7,679 nt of DNA from DRYM01 sp964564025 (GTDB taxonomy: Archaea > Thermoproteota > Thermoprotei_A > EX4484-217-1), in assembly GCA_964564025.1 (NCBI GenBank), contig CAZLZO010000052.1, positions 1 through 7,679 of the forward strand, written 5' to 3'. Positions 1-6,285 of this stretch are shown one piece after another. The notes beneath the pieces were generated by a model that searched no databases, was not told where the DNA came from, and saw only the letters and a list, made by a program, of their open reading frames with translations. The position numbers and the translations under genes are program-made. Positions within the stretch are counted from its first letter, which is position 1, and each line of letters starts with the position of its first letter.

Positions 1-28
1 AAACACATATCTAGTGGGGAAAAGAAAA

Positions 29-160
29 CTACAACAAACTAGAACAGTTCGAGTACCTCCCGCATGTAGCCCCGCTCTCCTCCACTCTCCTTCCCACCAG
101 CCTTACCATGCCTATCCTTTTCTCTGCAGGGCACCCGGTAAAGTAATTAGCATAGACACC
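29..160 (-). pseudogene. Possible C-terminal remnant of a small Cys-containing protein
   Basis: On the minus strand a 43-codon frame is open from 160 to a TAG at 29-31. It reads like real protein: a TGCPAEKRIG stretch, then VRLVGRRVEE, then CGRYSNC near the end, giving three cysteines in a spaced pattern. Arginines are mostly AGG/AGA, as in crenarchaeal genes, and the segment is much more GC-rich than its surroundings. The only usable start in this frame is an ATG at 107-109, which would discard the first Cys and leave 26 residues. An in-frame TAG closes the frame upstream, so the N-terminus is missing or shifted to another frame. I do not recognise the family. It could be a decayed gene, a gene with a frameshift, or a chance open frame. 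A competing overlapping frame (39-134, GTG start) looks less protein-like. Confidence 0.25.
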
Positions 161-169
161 CTATTTAAT
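161..169 (+). promoter_or_regulatory. Candidate TATA box for the two-gene plus-strand unit
   Basis: CTATTTAAT lies about 35-43 nt upstream of the TTG start at 204. Transcription starting some 26 nt downstream of the box centre would give a short leader of roughly 10-15 nt, typical of archaeal first genes. Read on the other strand the same bases give ATTAAATAG, which could equally drive the minus-strand frame at 29-160, so the box may be bidirectional. Assignment rests on sequence and spacing alone. Confidence 0.35.
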
Positions 170-203
170 CCCAGTGAATAAACATAATATTAGGTAGTGG
201 GGA

Positions 204-479
204 TTGCGTACACTACACGGCTACGTATCAGATTACGCCAGGTCGCTAAACCCTTATGAGGTGTACGTCGGGCTCAACCCTATTAAGAAACTACTCCTAA
301 AAATACTGGGTGTCGTGAAATTGGAGACGCTCTACGTCAAAACACCCGTAGGTACAGAAGGCACAGCAAGCATATACCTCGTCAAGTGCCCCAGATGCGG
401 GCAACTATACATAGACTACCCCCACGGATACACAAAATTCCTACAATGCCCCAAATGCAAAACAAGAATCCACCTCTAG
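204..479 (+). CDS. Small C-terminal zinc-ribbon protein, function unknown
   Basis: A 91-residue protein. The last 30 residues form a zinc ribbon with two knuckles: CPRC at 62-65 and CPKC at 82-85, separated by an aromatic, basic hairpin. Such ribbons bind one structural zinc and often sit in small archaeal nucleic-acid or protein-binding factors. The first 60 residues are basic and mixed helix/strand, with a hydrophobic stretch KKLLLKILGVVKL at 28-40; no signal peptide or clear membrane segment is seen. TTG at 204 is chosen because an in-frame TAG lies at 195-197 and the next possible start (GTG at 261) would remove 19 residues. A weak purine-rich stretch precedes it. It is the first gene of a pair, 10 nt from the next. 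Codons are GC-richer in third position than in the minus-strand operon. The zinc ribbon is secure; the molecular role is not known. Confidence 0.75.
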   Translation: MRTLHGYVSDYARSLNPYEVYVGLNPIKKLLLKILGVVKLETLYVKTPVGTEGTASIYLVKCPRCGQLYIDYPHGYTKFLQCPKCKTRIHL

Positions 480-489
480 GCGACCCACA

Positions 490-723
490 ATGAACAGGAA
501 CACTAGACTATACATAACAGCATTCAAAGAACTAATAGATGAAGTAATTAGGGAAAACATAAACAACCCTCAAAGAGCCAAGGAGCTAATAGTAAATGAA
601 GTGCTTATGGAGGCAAAGAAAGCGTTCAAACAGGAAGATTATCAAGAGATAAAGATGTATGCAGTAAAGAGGCTTATAAAGCTAGGATTCACGGCTAAGG
701 AGTTAGAGAGACTTATAGGGTAG
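490..723 (+). CDS. Small all-helical protein, function unknown
   Basis: A 77-residue, highly charged protein with ATG start, 10 nt after the zinc-ribbon stop codon and very probably cotranscribed with it. The sequence predicts three or four helices: about 5-22, 27-46, 49-65 and 68-76, the last part (LGFTAKELERLIG) resembling a helix-turn-helix-like ending. There is no Cys, no membrane segment and no catalytic motif. No good ribosome-binding site lies in the short spacer, so translation may be coupled to the upstream gene. Its size and charge would suit a DNA-binding or partner-binding protein, but that is a guess; I do not recognise the family. Codon use is more A-rich than in the zinc-ribbon gene. 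Confidence 0.7.
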   Translation: MNRNTRLYITAFKELIDEVIRENINNPQRAKELIVNEVLMEAKKAFKQEDYQEIKMYAVKRLIKLGFTAKELERLIG

Positions 724-737
724 AACCGTATAGATGA

Positions 738-755
738 ATATTTACTTCTATTTTT
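738..755 (+). terminator. T-rich transcription terminator of the plus-strand pair
   Basis: ATATTTACTTCTATTTTT starts 15 nt after the stop codon of the helical-protein gene and ends in a T5 run, following a T3 and several single Ts. Archaeal RNA polymerase commonly terminates at such oligo-T tracts without a hairpin, and no hairpin is visible here. Position and composition are the only support. Confidence 0.4.
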
Positions 756-772
756 AGGCTGTAAAACGCTAC

Positions 773-859
773 ATGAAGCAAGCTTTAGTGGCTAGGGATG
801 AGAACTATAATGAAAATTCCTTTCAATTATCGATGCTTCCAACATTTAATGATGTATAA
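773..859 (+). CDS. Possible 28-residue ORF or gene fragment
   Basis: ATG at 773 opens a frame ending in TAA at 857-859; the frame is open from 758. The product begins MKQALVARDENYNENSF and ends LPTFNDV, with a composition that could be protein coding (balanced charged and hydrophobic residues). It has no ribosome site and no recognised domain. A weak AT-rich box near 736-745 would allow a nearly leaderless transcript, but the same bases overlap the terminator of the upstream pair. It could be the tail of a decayed gene or chance. It lies in the 181-nt gap between converging units. Confidence 0.15.
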   Translation: MKQALVARDENYNENSFQLSMLPTFNDV

Positions 860-873
860 GTAGAGATGTATAA
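851..873. repeat. Direct repeat GATGTATAA, two copies 14 bp apart
   Basis: Identical 9-mers at 851-859 and 865-873, separated by GTAGA. They lie just downstream of the stop of the pyruvyltransferase-like gene on the opposite strand. Two identical sites at roughly 1.3 helical turns could bind a regulator, or could be a simple tandem duplication. No function is evident. Confidence 0.4.
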
Positions 874-874
874 C

Positions 875-887
875 ATTAACTGTTAAT
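875..887. repeat. Perfect 13-nt palindrome in the convergent gap
   Basis: ATTAAC and GTTAAT form perfect 6-bp arms around a single T. The element lies 18 nt beyond the stop codon of the minus-strand operon and 2 nt from the direct repeat. It might form a weak hairpin at the 3' end of the operon mRNA, but on the minus strand it is not followed by a clear T-run, so terminator activity is unproven. A dimeric regulator site is an alternative. Confidence 0.35.
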
Positions 888-904
888 TAAATTTACTATT
901 TTAG

Positions 905-2239
905 TTATTTTGTCTTTGATAATTTAAATAGCCATGAACATATGGTGAACCATTTTTCTTTTTCTTTTTTCTTAATTTTGAATATACATGTTTTTAATCG
1001 ATTCTCAAGTAGGTACGCTAAGTTTTCGTCTTGTAGTTGAGTATATAGTTTTTTTACACTATTATATATTTTTTCAGCATTTAGACAGCTTGGCTCGTAA
1101 CCTATATAAAGATGTTCAAGTCCAAAGAACTGTAAAATTCCTTTAGCTTTGTGACTATAAGATATAACTATCGGAATTACGCCTTCGGAGATAGCAAAAA
1201 TTGCAGGATGAGTTGGAAAAGATATAACTAGTTTGCACCTTTTTATAATAGCCTTTAAAGCCTCAACAGGATAGGACTTTATTGCAATCACATTGTCATG
1301 CTTATGTATTTTAAAAACTTTCTCTATTAATTTATTTATACTCTCACCATCATATGCAATAAAAGGATTTTCGCTATGGGGAATAAGAAGTATTACGTTT
1401 TCACTTTTCTTATTCATTGCTAAGAATAGAAGAATTTTAAGTGCTAATAGCCGGAAACTATCATTTCTAATAAATCTATAGGGATCTATAATAAAACCTA
1501 TGATAGTTTTGTCTGCTATACTGTTAATAAAATCTAGCTCTTTAAGTTCCATCAAAGACTCATTACTTTCCAATAAAAATGCTAGATCTAAAGACTCTAT
1601 AACATTTTTTGATGAGCCATTAAGTAGTGATACTAGATAGTGTTTAGAGTAAGCTTCTCTTACCATTATTAATTTTATATTCTTATTCTTTAGAATTATC
1701 TGTGCAATTATTCTACCAACTAACGTCCTAAAAGGTCCCAAACTTTGTGGAGGATATACAATCGGTTTTCCTACTAAATTAAGTAGAAATGATATTGCGG
1801 CAATTGTGAAAAATCTTGTGAAACCATAGTAATAATCTGTGAATACATCACCGTAGTTAACATTTAAAATTAAATCAGCGTTAAGTAGTTCACATAAAGG
1901 TACAAGTAATGATGTATTGCATTCATGTACAGATTTGCATATGTAATCTTTTAGAAATAATCTCAACCGTTTGTATATACGTGCGAAGAATAATAGAAAA
2001 GCGTACACCACTATCTTTATCAAGAACTTAATGTATGAGTATTCGTAAATAACTTTAATGTTGTTTTCAACTAAGCATATATACTTAAACCTTGGCGACA
2101 TTTTCTCGAGAGGGGTATGCCAGATCACTATTCTTGCCTTTGGAATATATTGTATTATAAGTTGTGCCAACGATTTTGTTAACCCCTCTACTCCCTTATT
2201 GCATGGATGAAGTGCGGCATTAGCGATAAAGATCTTCAT
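905..2239 (-). CDS. Polysaccharide pyruvyltransferase-family protein
   Basis: A 444-residue protein of the polysaccharide pyruvyltransferase family (Pfam PS_pyruv_trans; CsaB/WcaK-like), which transfers pyruvate from phosphoenolpyruvate to a sugar as a ketal and makes a glycan acidic. Recognisable blocks in order: the N-terminal loop NKGVEGL (14-20), GDVFTD (130-135), PPQSLGPF (163-170), VREAYSKHYL (193-202), DLAFLL (218-223), LLIPHSENPF (284-293), SFPTHPAIFA (340-349) and VISYSHKAKG (358-367). Arg194, His344 and Lys364 fall where, as I remember the characterised members, the key Arg, His and Lys lie. The usual Arg two residues before the His is a Pro here (Pro342). A hydrophobic, basic insert at 67-97 may touch the membrane. 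The ATG start overlaps the upstream gene's end by 20 nt and has GGGGAGG 8 nt before it. Last gene of the operon. Family is confident; the donor and acceptor are not. Confidence 0.85.
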   Translation of the reverse strand: MKIFIANAALHPCNKGVEGLTKSLAQLIIQYIPKARIVIWHTPLEKMSPRFKYICLVENNIKVIYEYSYIKFLIKIVVYAFLLFFARIYKRLRLFLKDYICKSVHECNTSLLVPLCELLNADLILNVNYGDVFTDYYYGFTRFFTIAAISFLLNLVGKPIVYPPQSLGPFRTLVGRIIAQIILKNKNIKLIMVREAYSKHYLVSLLNGSSKNVIESLDLAFLLESNESLMELKELDFINSIADKTIIGFIIDPYRFIRNDSFRLLALKILLFLAMNKKSENVILLIPHSENPFIAYDGESINKLIEKVFKIHKHDNVIAIKSYPVEALKAIIKRCKLVISFPTHPAIFAISEGVIPIVISYSHKAKGILQFFGLEHLYIGYEPSCLNAEKIYNSVKKLYTQLQDENLAYLLENRLKTCIFKIKKKEKEKWFTICSWLFKLSKTK

Positions 2240-4907
2240 TTTCAGTGCCTCCCCAATTGTAGCGTTGTAATAATCTAAAAAAGATAACTAGAAGTGATGG
2301 TAAGAGTACTATACAAACGGTCTTACTAAATTCAAAGATCTTCTGATGCTTGAAGGATATATACATATCCAGAGTTCCTGTTTTATTTATTCTAAAACAA
2401 TTGAGTCCTATACTACATGAAAAGGAAGTATGTTTTTCTTTCTCTATTAATGCTATCCAATCCTGATCAAAAGCTTCAGAGAACAGTAGAATAGCAGGTT
2501 CCTTTATTTTTATGCTAACTTTCCATAGAGTAGGATTCACCATCATATATTCACTTACAGGAATTAAATTGTTTGCATAGTTTTTCGAGTGAGCATCTAT
2601 GACAGTATGGTTATTTATCTTGATCAAAATGTACTCTATCTTACCATTGAAAGTTTCCTTTCTTCCAAGATTTGCTCCTATTATAATATCTTTGCTGAAA
2701 AGTCGCGCTACATCAGGAAGATAACGACTGTGCAATTTTAAACCATTTATGTATACAAACAGTGTATTATTAATGAAACGTATTTCTACATCTGTAGGAA
2801 TTTTAAAACGATAACTTGGAAAATAAGTACTAAACGAATATATTTTAAATTCATTTGCTTTATTTACATACTTCAGCATTACAAAGAATTTGCCATACGG
2901 TTCAAAGACTACTTTTACAAACGATGAATCAATAATACAGTAATTATCTATTCTCCAATCTCCAGTAAAATTCTTTTTAATGGCAGAATATTTTACTTTA
3001 ATTAGAAATGAGGTAATGTTAACAAACTTAGCACTTATCCTAGTAAAACCTATTGTCGTATTATTTTCAACAAGCTCTTTACGAGGTATTATATAGAAGT
3101 ACGAAGTGTTTAACTTTACGCGATACAAATTAAAACAACTACCTTCGAATACTTTTTCAAAATACTCTGGGTGTGAATCTAAAAATTCAGCATAAGTTGT
3201 TGTATTTATCTCAAGCATAAAGGATTGGGGCAATTTTTTGTTGTATACAAGGCATTTTCTTAAAATAATCCATCGAATATTTAACAACTTTATCATTTTC
3301 TTCCAATCTGAATTAACAGCTAAAGCATTCAGTATTCTTAATTCATTTGAAGAAAGCATTGGTGCATAATGTCTACCTATAATTGGTTTCTCTATGAGCC
3401 AGTGTAACATATCGGGACCCGTATAGCCAAAGTTGTAGTTGACGTAACCAAATTTATGCCTTGTAAATGGAACCAATAACACCCTCCCCTCATCAGGAGA
3501 ATTATTTACTATCCTACTTACTTCAAATAGTTCTTCAGGGACATGAACTTTTGTACCTGGGTGGAAGACATTTCCATCATTTATTAATAAGTAAATTGCA
3601 TAAATAGACTGAATTAAAACAAACAATAATAATATACTTCTTAACTTTTTACTACCCACTCTATATAGAAATGAAAACATAATTAAGTACATAAGCTCAA
3701 TAATGTAAAAGCTATATCGTGGTAAACTTCTAATAATTAAAAGACTTTCATATCTACTTAAAACATTGAATATCGTACCAAAATTCGCATCTATGAATAA
3801 TACGAAAACATAAATTAATGACAAAATATAAACTTTAACCCTATCGTTGCTTGGAGCTTTTATAGTGATGTATAAGAGGCCAAAGGCAAATATTATTACA
3901 TGCGATAAAGACAGGGCCCTAAACAACGGATTGAACTTTATCAGCGACTCGCCTTGAAATGCAAACATTCCTGCAGAAATCTCTTGGAAAAAATTATTTC
4001 GCCAAGCCCAAGGAGAGTTCGATAAACCTCTGACGAAGTCTAGAAGCGTTAGCTTGGAATATTCCAAGGCCGCCATAGTCGAATAATTGGTATACAGTAC
4101 ATCGTTTATCTTGGGTGAAGTTACTAGGATATAGTAGTTTACTATGGACGGCATCCATACAATCATTACTGCTAGCCATAAACTTAATATGCTTTGCAAT
4201 GCTTTTTTTGAAAAGAATGAAAAATTGACGTTCTGCAAATGCAATATATATGCTATTAAAGACAGGAATAAATAAACAAGAAGACCGCCTATGCGTAGCC
4301 TCACAAAAAACAATGATATAAGTGATGCTATAATAAGATAGAACATCCCTGATTTTAAATTGCTTTTTGTTATAGACTCAAAATACTTAATAATGAGATA
4401 TATAATCAATGGTATTGTAAACAGCATTATTCTGTGATAAGTGCCTACGATGTTTATTGTCTCGAGAAAATGAGTAAATGATACGTAGAAAGGTATAGAT
4501 GCTAATCCTGCTATTCTCGACTTGGTAATATACCTTGTGAGAGTATATGGTGAGAAAATAGCTAGAGACCATAATAACGCTAGGAACACATTATGAGCAA
4601 GTATAATGTTACCTTGCGTTAAGGCGTCAATGATTTTTAAGATAAAGAGATAAGGTGTGAGCCATGAAGTTAAGTATCGTAAACCAAGCTCCTCATGATG
4701 CATCCATACATAACTTGATATTTTTTCAGCTTTTCTAATATTAAGAATGGGATCGACATCACCGCCAGTCCACAAGTTATTGTGCAAGTTAAAATCCAAA
4801 TGAACCCAGATAGCTGTGAGCATACCTACGAATATTCCTATGAAAATTACTACGTCGACTAAGGCTATTAACAAAAAATTATTCATTTTTTTACGTTTCG
4901 CGTGCAC
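2220..4907 (-). CDS. Large membrane protein, GT-C/YfhO-like, with lectin-like extracellular insert
   Basis: An 895-residue polytopic membrane protein. An N-terminal helix at about 9-35 is followed by an outward loop with GGDVDP (DxD, Asp50 and Asp52), then roughly ten more hydrophobic helices to about 442. A large hydrophilic domain (443-858) follows, and a final helix at 859-879 with a short cytoplasmic tail. The domain has features typical of the YfhO group of GT-C-like proteins: LLNIRWIIL (541-549), FEKVF...FNLYRV (583-597) and ILLFSEAFDQDW (806-817). Residues about 637-772 look like a LamG/concanavalin-type beta-sandwich: NNTLFVYINGLKL, then IIIGANLG and FNGKIEYILIKI. Ten N-X-S/T sites occur in the outer part. 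A likely role is sugar transfer from polyprenyl-linked donors on the outer face. GTG at 4907 is preferred because GGAGGTG lies 6 nt upstream; the longer GTG at 4916 overlaps that site. It overlaps the FrhB-like gene by 17 nt. The topology is clear, the activity inferred. Confidence 0.8.
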   Translation of the reverse strand: MHAKRKKMNNFLLIALVDVVIFIGIFVGMLTAIWVHLDFNLHNNLWTGGDVDPILNIRKAEKISSYVWMHHEELGLRYLTSWLTPYLFILKIIDALTQGNIILAHNVFLALLWSLAIFSPYTLTRYITKSRIAGLASIPFYVSFTHFLETINIVGTYHRIMLFTIPLIIYLIIKYFESITKSNLKSGMFYLIIASLISLFFVRLRIGGLLVYLFLSLIAYILHLQNVNFSFFSKKALQSILSLWLAVMIVWMPSIVNYYILVTSPKINDVLYTNYSTMAALEYSKLTLLDFVRGLSNSPWAWRNNFFQEISAGMFAFQGESLIKFNPLFRALSLSHVIIFAFGLLYITIKAPSNDRVKVYILSLIYVFVLFIDANFGTIFNVLSRYESLLIIRSLPRYSFYIIELMYLIMFSFLYRVGSKKLRSILLLFVLIQSIYAIYLLINDGNVFHPGTKVHVPEELFEVSRIVNNSPDEGRVLLVPFTRHKFGYVNYNFGYTGPDMLHWLIEKPIIGRHYAPMLSSNELRILNALAVNSDWKKMIKLLNIRWIILRKCLVYNKKLPQSFMLEINTTTYAEFLDSHPEYFEKVFEGSCFNLYRVKLNTSYFYIIPRKELVENNTTIGFTRISAKFVNITSFLIKVKYSAIKKNFTGDWRIDNYCIIDSSFVKVVFEPYGKFFVMLKYVNKANEFKIYSFSTYFPSYRFKIPTDVEIRFINNTLFVYINGLKLHSRYLPDVARLFSKDIIIGANLGRKETFNGKIEYILIKINNHTVIDAHSKNYANNLIPVSEYMMVNPTLWKVSIKIKEPAILLFSEAFDQDWIALIEKEKHTSFSCSIGLNCFRINKTGTLDMYISFKHQKIFEFSKTVCIVLLPSLLVIFFRLLQRYNWGGTENEDLYR
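2248..2254 (-). promoter_or_regulatory. Ribosome-binding site of the pyruvyltransferase-like gene
   Basis: On the minus strand GGGGAGG sits 8 nt before the ATG at 2239, inside the 3' end of the membrane-protein gene. The optimal spacing fixes the start despite the 20-nt gene overlap and indicates independent initiation within a polycistronic mRNA. Confidence 0.75.
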
Positions 4908-6285
4908 TTCGCACACCTCCTTCCCTTATTCTTTGATAAATGTTTATGCTTTTTACCGATTTGCGTATTGCTTTAAGGATGTTTATAGCAAGCTGATAGA
5001 TACGCGCATACATGTAGGCTAGTTTCCACAGTTTTTCATATTTTGCAAAAAACCTTCCAACCCTAATGTAATAATACCAAAATTTGGCCGTTGGTGTCAT
5101 ATACTTATACGTATCTGTTGACTGAGCAATGCCCAAGGTTCTTAACCATAGTCCAAATAATTGTTTTTTGAAAACAGCTGCCTGTTGAATAGCTTTTTTG
5201 TGAGGAATCTCATGAAGCACTAAGTAATTTTTGTTAGCTGCTCTTCTCAGAATTTCTTCCCCTAAAGGAGTTCTCGTTATAACTGTTGAGATACCTAGTC
5301 TTTCTTTACTAATTAAATCAGCTAGCCAAGCATCACCTACGGAAATATCAGCTAATTCAGCTGTTTGGTCAGTACATAAAAGACATCGTTTATGCATAAA
5401 AAATTGACCAAATCCACTATCCCGGTATTTAAAAAAGGGTATTAGAAGTTTAGTAGTATCTTTGAATTCTATTGTCAGAAAGCCAGGCCAACCCCTACCT
5501 CTAAATTGAATTCTGGTAATCTTTGAAATTCTTTCACGATTTAGTCCTATAACTACTGTGAGCAGATATTTTAATGCCTTTAATGACGGGGTGTTATTAC
5601 AGAATAGACCTATAGTTATGAATTTCTTCTTTCGTAAATATGAATTGTATTCTTGTAATTTCTTTAACCCTCTAATATGACACGGAAGACCTACAAAAGC
5701 TATGGAGTTTAATGATTTATCCTTTGCTATTTTCTCGAGTACTTGATTCAGTGGGACTGGTCTATATCGTGAACCGAATATGTATGGTAGCTTATTTACA
5801 AATTCTTCAAGTGTTTTGATAACGCAGGGAATTGGTTCGTAATAGCTGTCATTACCTATGATGGAATCACATACTAGTATAGCTGCATCAATGTATTTCT
5901 CTTTAAGAAGAAAGTATATTAGTGTAGAGATGATCCCGCCTGAAGATGCAGAGTAACGTATGTATGTATTTGTGGAATATGCTAAATAAGTCTTAATGAA
6001 TGAACCTAAGTATCTATCATATTTTATAGTGTATGGCACCCATTTCTGTACATGCTTCTTTATGACTTGATTTTGATTAAGTATTTCTTCATAGTTGCTG
6101 GGACATACTTGATAACATGTTCCGCATTCTTTGCATTTTGCATAATTGATTATGGGTAGATACATGTCTTCGAATTTAACAATCCTTATAGCATTAGATG
6201 GGCAAGCAGCTACACATGTTCCACATTCAACACATAATCCAGCCTTAACAATCTCTATTATTGTCCTTCTGCTTATATTACTCAT
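4891..6285 (-). CDS. FrhB-like F420 hydrogenase/dehydrogenase beta-subunit family protein
   Basis: A 464-residue cytoplasmic redox protein. It starts with a two-cluster ferredoxin module: Cys18, 21, 24, 28 (CVECGTCVAAC) and Cys51, 54, 57, 61 (CKECGTCYQVC), each a CxxCxxCxxxC ligand set for [4Fe-4S]. The FrhB N-domain follows (SASSGG at 112-117, VGLPCH with Cys202, GLFC with Cys229), then the C-domain (RGRGWPG at 262-268, CLLC with Cys301 and Cys304, ADISVGDAW near 312-320). In the family these residues hold iron-sulfur clusters and FAD and pass electrons between ferredoxin or F420 and a substrate. The last 50 residues are aromatic and basic. No hydrogenase or formate dehydrogenase subunits are nearby; in glycan loci such orphan proteins probably reduce a sugar or lipid intermediate. 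The ATG at 6285 overlaps the GT4 stop as ATGA and has GGTGAT 6 nt upstream. A longer TTG start at 6339 lacks a ribosome site. Confidence 0.85.
   Translation of the reverse strand: MSNISRRTIIEIVKAGLCVECGTCVAACPSNAIRIVKFEDMYLPIINYAKCKECGTCYQVCPSNYEEILNQNQVIKKHVQKWVPYTIKYDRYLGSFIKTYLAYSTNTYIRYSASSGGIISTLIYFLLKEKYIDAAILVCDSIIGNDSYYEPIPCVIKTLEEFVNKLPYIFGSRYRPVPLNQVLEKIAKDKSLNSIAFVGLPCHIRGLKKLQEYNSYLRKKKFITIGLFCNNTPSLKALKYLLTVVIGLNRERISKITRIQFRGRGWPGFLTIEFKDTTKLLIPFFKYRDSGFGQFFMHKRCLLCTDQTAELADISVGDAWLADLISKERLGISTVITRTPLGEEILRRAANKNYLVLHEIPHKKAIQQAAVFKKQLFGLWLRTLGIAQSTDTYKYMTPTAKFWYYYIRVGRFFAKYEKLWKLAYMYARIYQLAINILKAIRKSVKSINIYQRIREGGVRSARET
4914..4922 (-). promoter_or_regulatory. Ribosome-binding site deciding the membrane-protein start
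   Basis: Minus-strand AAGGAGGTG is a near-perfect match to the archaeal anti-Shine-Dalgarno sequence. It lies 6 nt before the GTG at 4907 and overlaps the upstream in-frame GTG at 4916, so translation from 4916 could not use it. The next ATG (4886) is about 27 nt away, too far. The start is therefore best set at 4907. Confidence 0.75.

Noticed and set aside
39..134. 31-residue minus-strand ORF with GTG start.
   Set aside because: It overlaps the frame at 29-160, which has better amino-acid patterning and crenarchaeal arginine codons; this one has no ribosome site or motif.
820..843. Single CRISPR-repeat-like 24-mer starting CTTTCAATT, as in many crenarchaeal repeats.
   Set aside because: Only one copy is present, with no second repeat at spacer distance on either side, and it lies inside a small open frame; a lone 9-nt match is expected by chance.
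795..856. C/D-box guide RNA suggested by GGGATGA and ATGATGT.
   Set aside because: Both C-box matches are imperfect and no CTGA D box occurs at suitable distance on either strand.
1293..1481. Plus-strand frame of 62 codons opposite the pyruvyltransferase-like gene, and similar plus-strand frames at 4816-5022 and 6146-6349.
   Set aside because: All are antisense to genes with clear domain content and have no promoter or ribosome-site support.
3994..4572. Two 61-codon minus-strand frames inside the membrane-protein gene (3994-4179 and 4387-4572).
   Set aside because: They lie in another frame of a well-supported long gene and show no family motifs; they are shadows.
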